From: Pelargonium cotyledonis
Lineage: Eukaryota; Streptophyta; Magnoliopsida; Geraniales; Geraniaceae
NCBI GenBank assembly: GCA_036897625.1
Contig: JAYMTA010000023.1
Span: forward strand, 23,625-87,624
Length of the DNA: 64,000 nt
Reading direction: 5' to 3'
Shown: positions 62,108 to 64,000 of the stretch, piece after piece
Layout: each line of letters begins with the position of its first letter
Position numbering within the stretch: the stretch's first letter is position 1
Notes under the pieces: generated by a model
Told to the model about the DNA's origin: nothing
Database searches by the model: none
Seen by the model: the letters and a program-made list of their open reading frames with translations, nothing else
Translations under genes and position numbers: made by a program

Positions 62108-62195
62108 CCCTCCAACAAGAATTGAACTGTCATAAGATAATCCCAGTTACACGGTTTATGCCCCGTGCATCCCTTCACCATTCCACACGAAACCC
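62108..62195 (-). pseudogene. tRNA-like relic, CAT-type loop, long variable region
   Basis: Minus strand. The anticodon stem CACGG/CCGTG is perfect around an eight-base loop GGCATAAA, giving CAT. A variable region of about 18 bases is followed by T-arm GACAG-TTCAATT-CTTGT with three pairs. The D-region AATGGTGAAGGGATG is poor. It combines a class II-like variable arm with a Met-like anticodon, which no normal tRNA does. The 127-codon minus-strand frame over this region ends inside it and is not a gene. Confidence 0.35.
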
Positions 62196-64000
62196 TTAGA
62201 GCATTCCGACAATAAGAAAGTCGCTGAAAAGACCTAAAGACTAGGAAAAGCCTGATTATGTCTATATTTTTGGAATTACGTACTAAACTGGATTTTTTTA
62301 TTAATTTGGTGTAAGTGTAAGTAAGGCGCCGCCCCCTTTTTAATACCGATGGAGCCACTAGACTAGATATTAAAGCGAATTTATATACGTGTTTTCCAGA
62401 GTTCCCGTTAGTAAGTAATAAAGCGGATGAGAATCGTACTCTGTTATGTTTGATGTCAAAAACCTCGAAAGTAATAAACAAAAAGGTACTGTTAAGTAGT
62501 TGTCTTCCTGATAAATATATATATAAAGTAATCTCTTTTTTTCGTTGACAAATTTTGAAACTGAGAATTTCTTGTACTATAGATTACTACTTGTTTAGGC
62601 AACCCGGTTATAGTTACTTTCATATGGAGTCCCTAGCCCCTTACTATATCTGTAACATCCGTCGTAAGAAAATATTCGTGCTACACCCAAAATCATTACA
62701 TAGTACTTGTGAGTACTGCTATCATTTCTTTATTCCCCTCAGTTAACAATATAGAGTTTGATCCTTTTTAATTTATAATATTCTATGGCTACTCCGGCTT
62801 TCCAAGCACCTAAATTCTTACTCATAAATTGTAACTACTTTCTAAAAAAGAAGAGCAAGATACTCTTAAAAAAGAATTCCAGTTAAGGAGAACTCTGGTA
62901 TCGTGCTTTGCTAAGCCATACTATCTTTCTGATATGAAATAGGATATAAAAAAGCTTAGGAAAGACTGCTAATCTTAGCCTGTATCCCGCATAATAAAGT
63001 AGAATGAGGTTATATAAATAAACTTGACTTTAATAAATAACTTAAATAGTAGAAGTAAGTTGCCTTAGTCCTTAAGCGAAATACTATTAATTATTTAAAA
63101 TGTAAATACTAGAATCTAGGATACTCTATGGTTTACTCAAAAGATTGTGGTTTCTGCGACTGGAACCCTCGCCTGTGATATCCGGATAGCTTTGATTTAA
63201 CTTTCAAAAGAGGGTGTTAGATTGTTTAAGTCTAAACTCGGGTAGAGGTTCTATAGCTATTTGTAAGGCTGGAGATTCTATAAATGACCGAGTATTTCTA
63301 TACTATATAAGTGATTAAAATTCCTAATAATTGGTAAATACAAGGACTAGCACGGGTTCTCTTATCAATCAAATATAAAGATTTTCAAAGGGTATAAATC
63401 TAAAACTGAAATACACATATTGAGTTTTAATAATTAGCATTAAAGTATACTTTTTACGACCTATATTTAATTAATAATGTTATTTTTTGTTTGGGAATCC
63501 CGCAATAAAGTGAATGCCTTACTCAACTAATTATACTTGTTAGGGACCTCTCCGGGAAATTCCTTCACTTGCACACTTACGGTACACCCATTATTAGCTA
63601 CTAAGAATTAAGAGTTTGCTATCAATCCTTTTTGTAGTCAAATCCGCTATGTATAACTTCACAATTATATAATTAGTACTAAGAATTTACTCACCTTTCT
63701 TACCCTTTTTATTATGAGACCTGCTCTTATAAAATGTAAGTAGTCGTTTTCACAAATCACAAGGGTAATCTTAAGACTTGATAAACGAGAAAGCTTTTTT
63801 CAAAGACTGCTTTTATAAAGGAAAACCTCCAACCCACTGATACATAAGCAATCCAGGAACTCCAGTCTAGTCCAGAACTCTAGTCCAAATGCACTGAATA
63901 ATACAACCCAATCATGAACCCCCCTCTTCACTTTGTTCAGAGCTATAGCTAACCTTGGACTTTGTGAAACTTAGCGAACTGAAACATCTCAATAGCTAAA
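62196..64000. other. gene-free stretch with one tRNA-like relic
   Basis: No protein gene is supported. A relic lies at about 63142-63212. The last 300 bases contain CCAGTCTAGTCCAG-type short direct repeats and nothing else recognisable. Confidence 0.4.
63142..63212 (-). pseudogene. tRNA-like relic
   Basis: Minus strand. The D-arm TTTTGAAAGTTAAAT matches the relic at about 25.0 kb over 14 bases. The 3' arm GCGAGGGTTCCAGTCGC has a perfect four-pair GCGA/TCGC stem with a nine-base loop containing GGTTCCA. The anticodon region TATCCGGATATCAC is palindromic and unreadable as an anticodon arm. Acceptor pairing is not seen. Confidence 0.3.

Noticed and set aside
62098-62481. 127-codon minus-strand frame, the longest started frame in the window
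   Set aside because: Its C-terminal part is translated tRNA-like sequence, it has no recognisable domain or start signal, and one frame of this length is expected by chance.
1-64000. Alternative genetic code in which TAG or TAA is sense
   Set aside because: In a hand-counted sample at the left end (about 540 bases) all three stop triplets are common, and no long frame appears on dropping one by eye except the short locus F.
1-64000. Myxomycete-type insertional editing as the reason for broken frames
   Set aside because: It would explain short frames and damaged tRNAs, but inserting single C residues does not restore the tRNA stems I tried, and I found no strong fragments of conserved mitochondrial proteins.
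1-64000. CRISPR arrays, insertion sequences, prophage or plasmid functions
   Set aside because: No evenly spaced exact repeats, no transposase or integrase frame, and no terminal inverted repeats with target duplications were seen.

Overview
This window looks like gene-free or gene-poor organelle-type DNA, most likely mitochondrial, from a eukaryote. It is AT-rich (GC about 35% by eye) and has no convincing protein gene. The longest ATG/GTG/TTG-started open frame is 127 codons and runs through a tRNA-like element. Across both strands, the number and length of frames of 60 codons or more are about what random sequence of this composition would give. I found no CRISPR array, insertion sequence, phage or bacterial operon, and no rRNA gene I could defend. 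The organelle assignment rests on scattered tRNA-like elements whose D-arm and T-loop wording resembles mitochondrial/plastid tRNAs. It is an inference.

Three kinds of structure rise above background. (1) About 15 isolated tRNA-like elements on both strands, never clustered. The best are a class II Ser/Leu-type element at 38473-38565 (-), a Pro(TGG)-type element at 26355-26422 (-), an Asn-like element at 12257-12326 (-), a Lys/Asn-like element at 29328-29400 (-) and an Arg(TCT)-type element at 17438-17512 (+). Nearly all keep the conserved loops and spacing but carry mismatches in stems, with a recurrent G-G clash in the T-stem. (2) A dispersed family of short lysine/serine/threonine-rich open frames that share the peptide words GYK, AHK..ST, IKTG and PKKTKK. 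Members lie at about 4.1-4.6, 8.1, 9.3 and 16.0 kb (+), 20.9-21.1 kb (-), 30.1-30.4 kb (+), 40.8-41.1 kb (-), 44.1 kb (+), 45.6 kb (-) and 56.3 kb (+). I do not recognise the family. (3) Short palindromes of the GGATCC / GGAATTCC / GGGTACCC kind, often flanked by A or T runs, throughout the window.

Layout: 0-4 kb is unassigned with one tRNA-like relic; 4-9.5 kb is purine-rich on + and holds the first family members; 9.5-20.9 kb is mostly featureless, with tRNA-like relics at 12.3, 16.6 and 17.4 kb; 21-30 kb holds four more tRNA-like elements; 30-38 kb has a family member plus two short frames at 33.9 and 34.5 kb, the second with a faint S4-domain look; 38-40 kb is the densest tRNA-like area; 40-46 kb carries three family members; 46-56 kb is almost empty; 56-57.4 kb holds a diverged copy of a module from 44 kb and a threefold repeat of about 245 bp; 57.4-64 kb has four further tRNA-like relics.

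Two cautions apply. The pattern of familiar motifs without intact genes fits old, drifting organelle DNA. It would also fit an uncorrected error-rich assembly, or sequence that is not natural. Heavy insertional RNA editing, as in myxomycete mitochondria, would also break every frame, but I found no gene fragments strong enough to argue for it.
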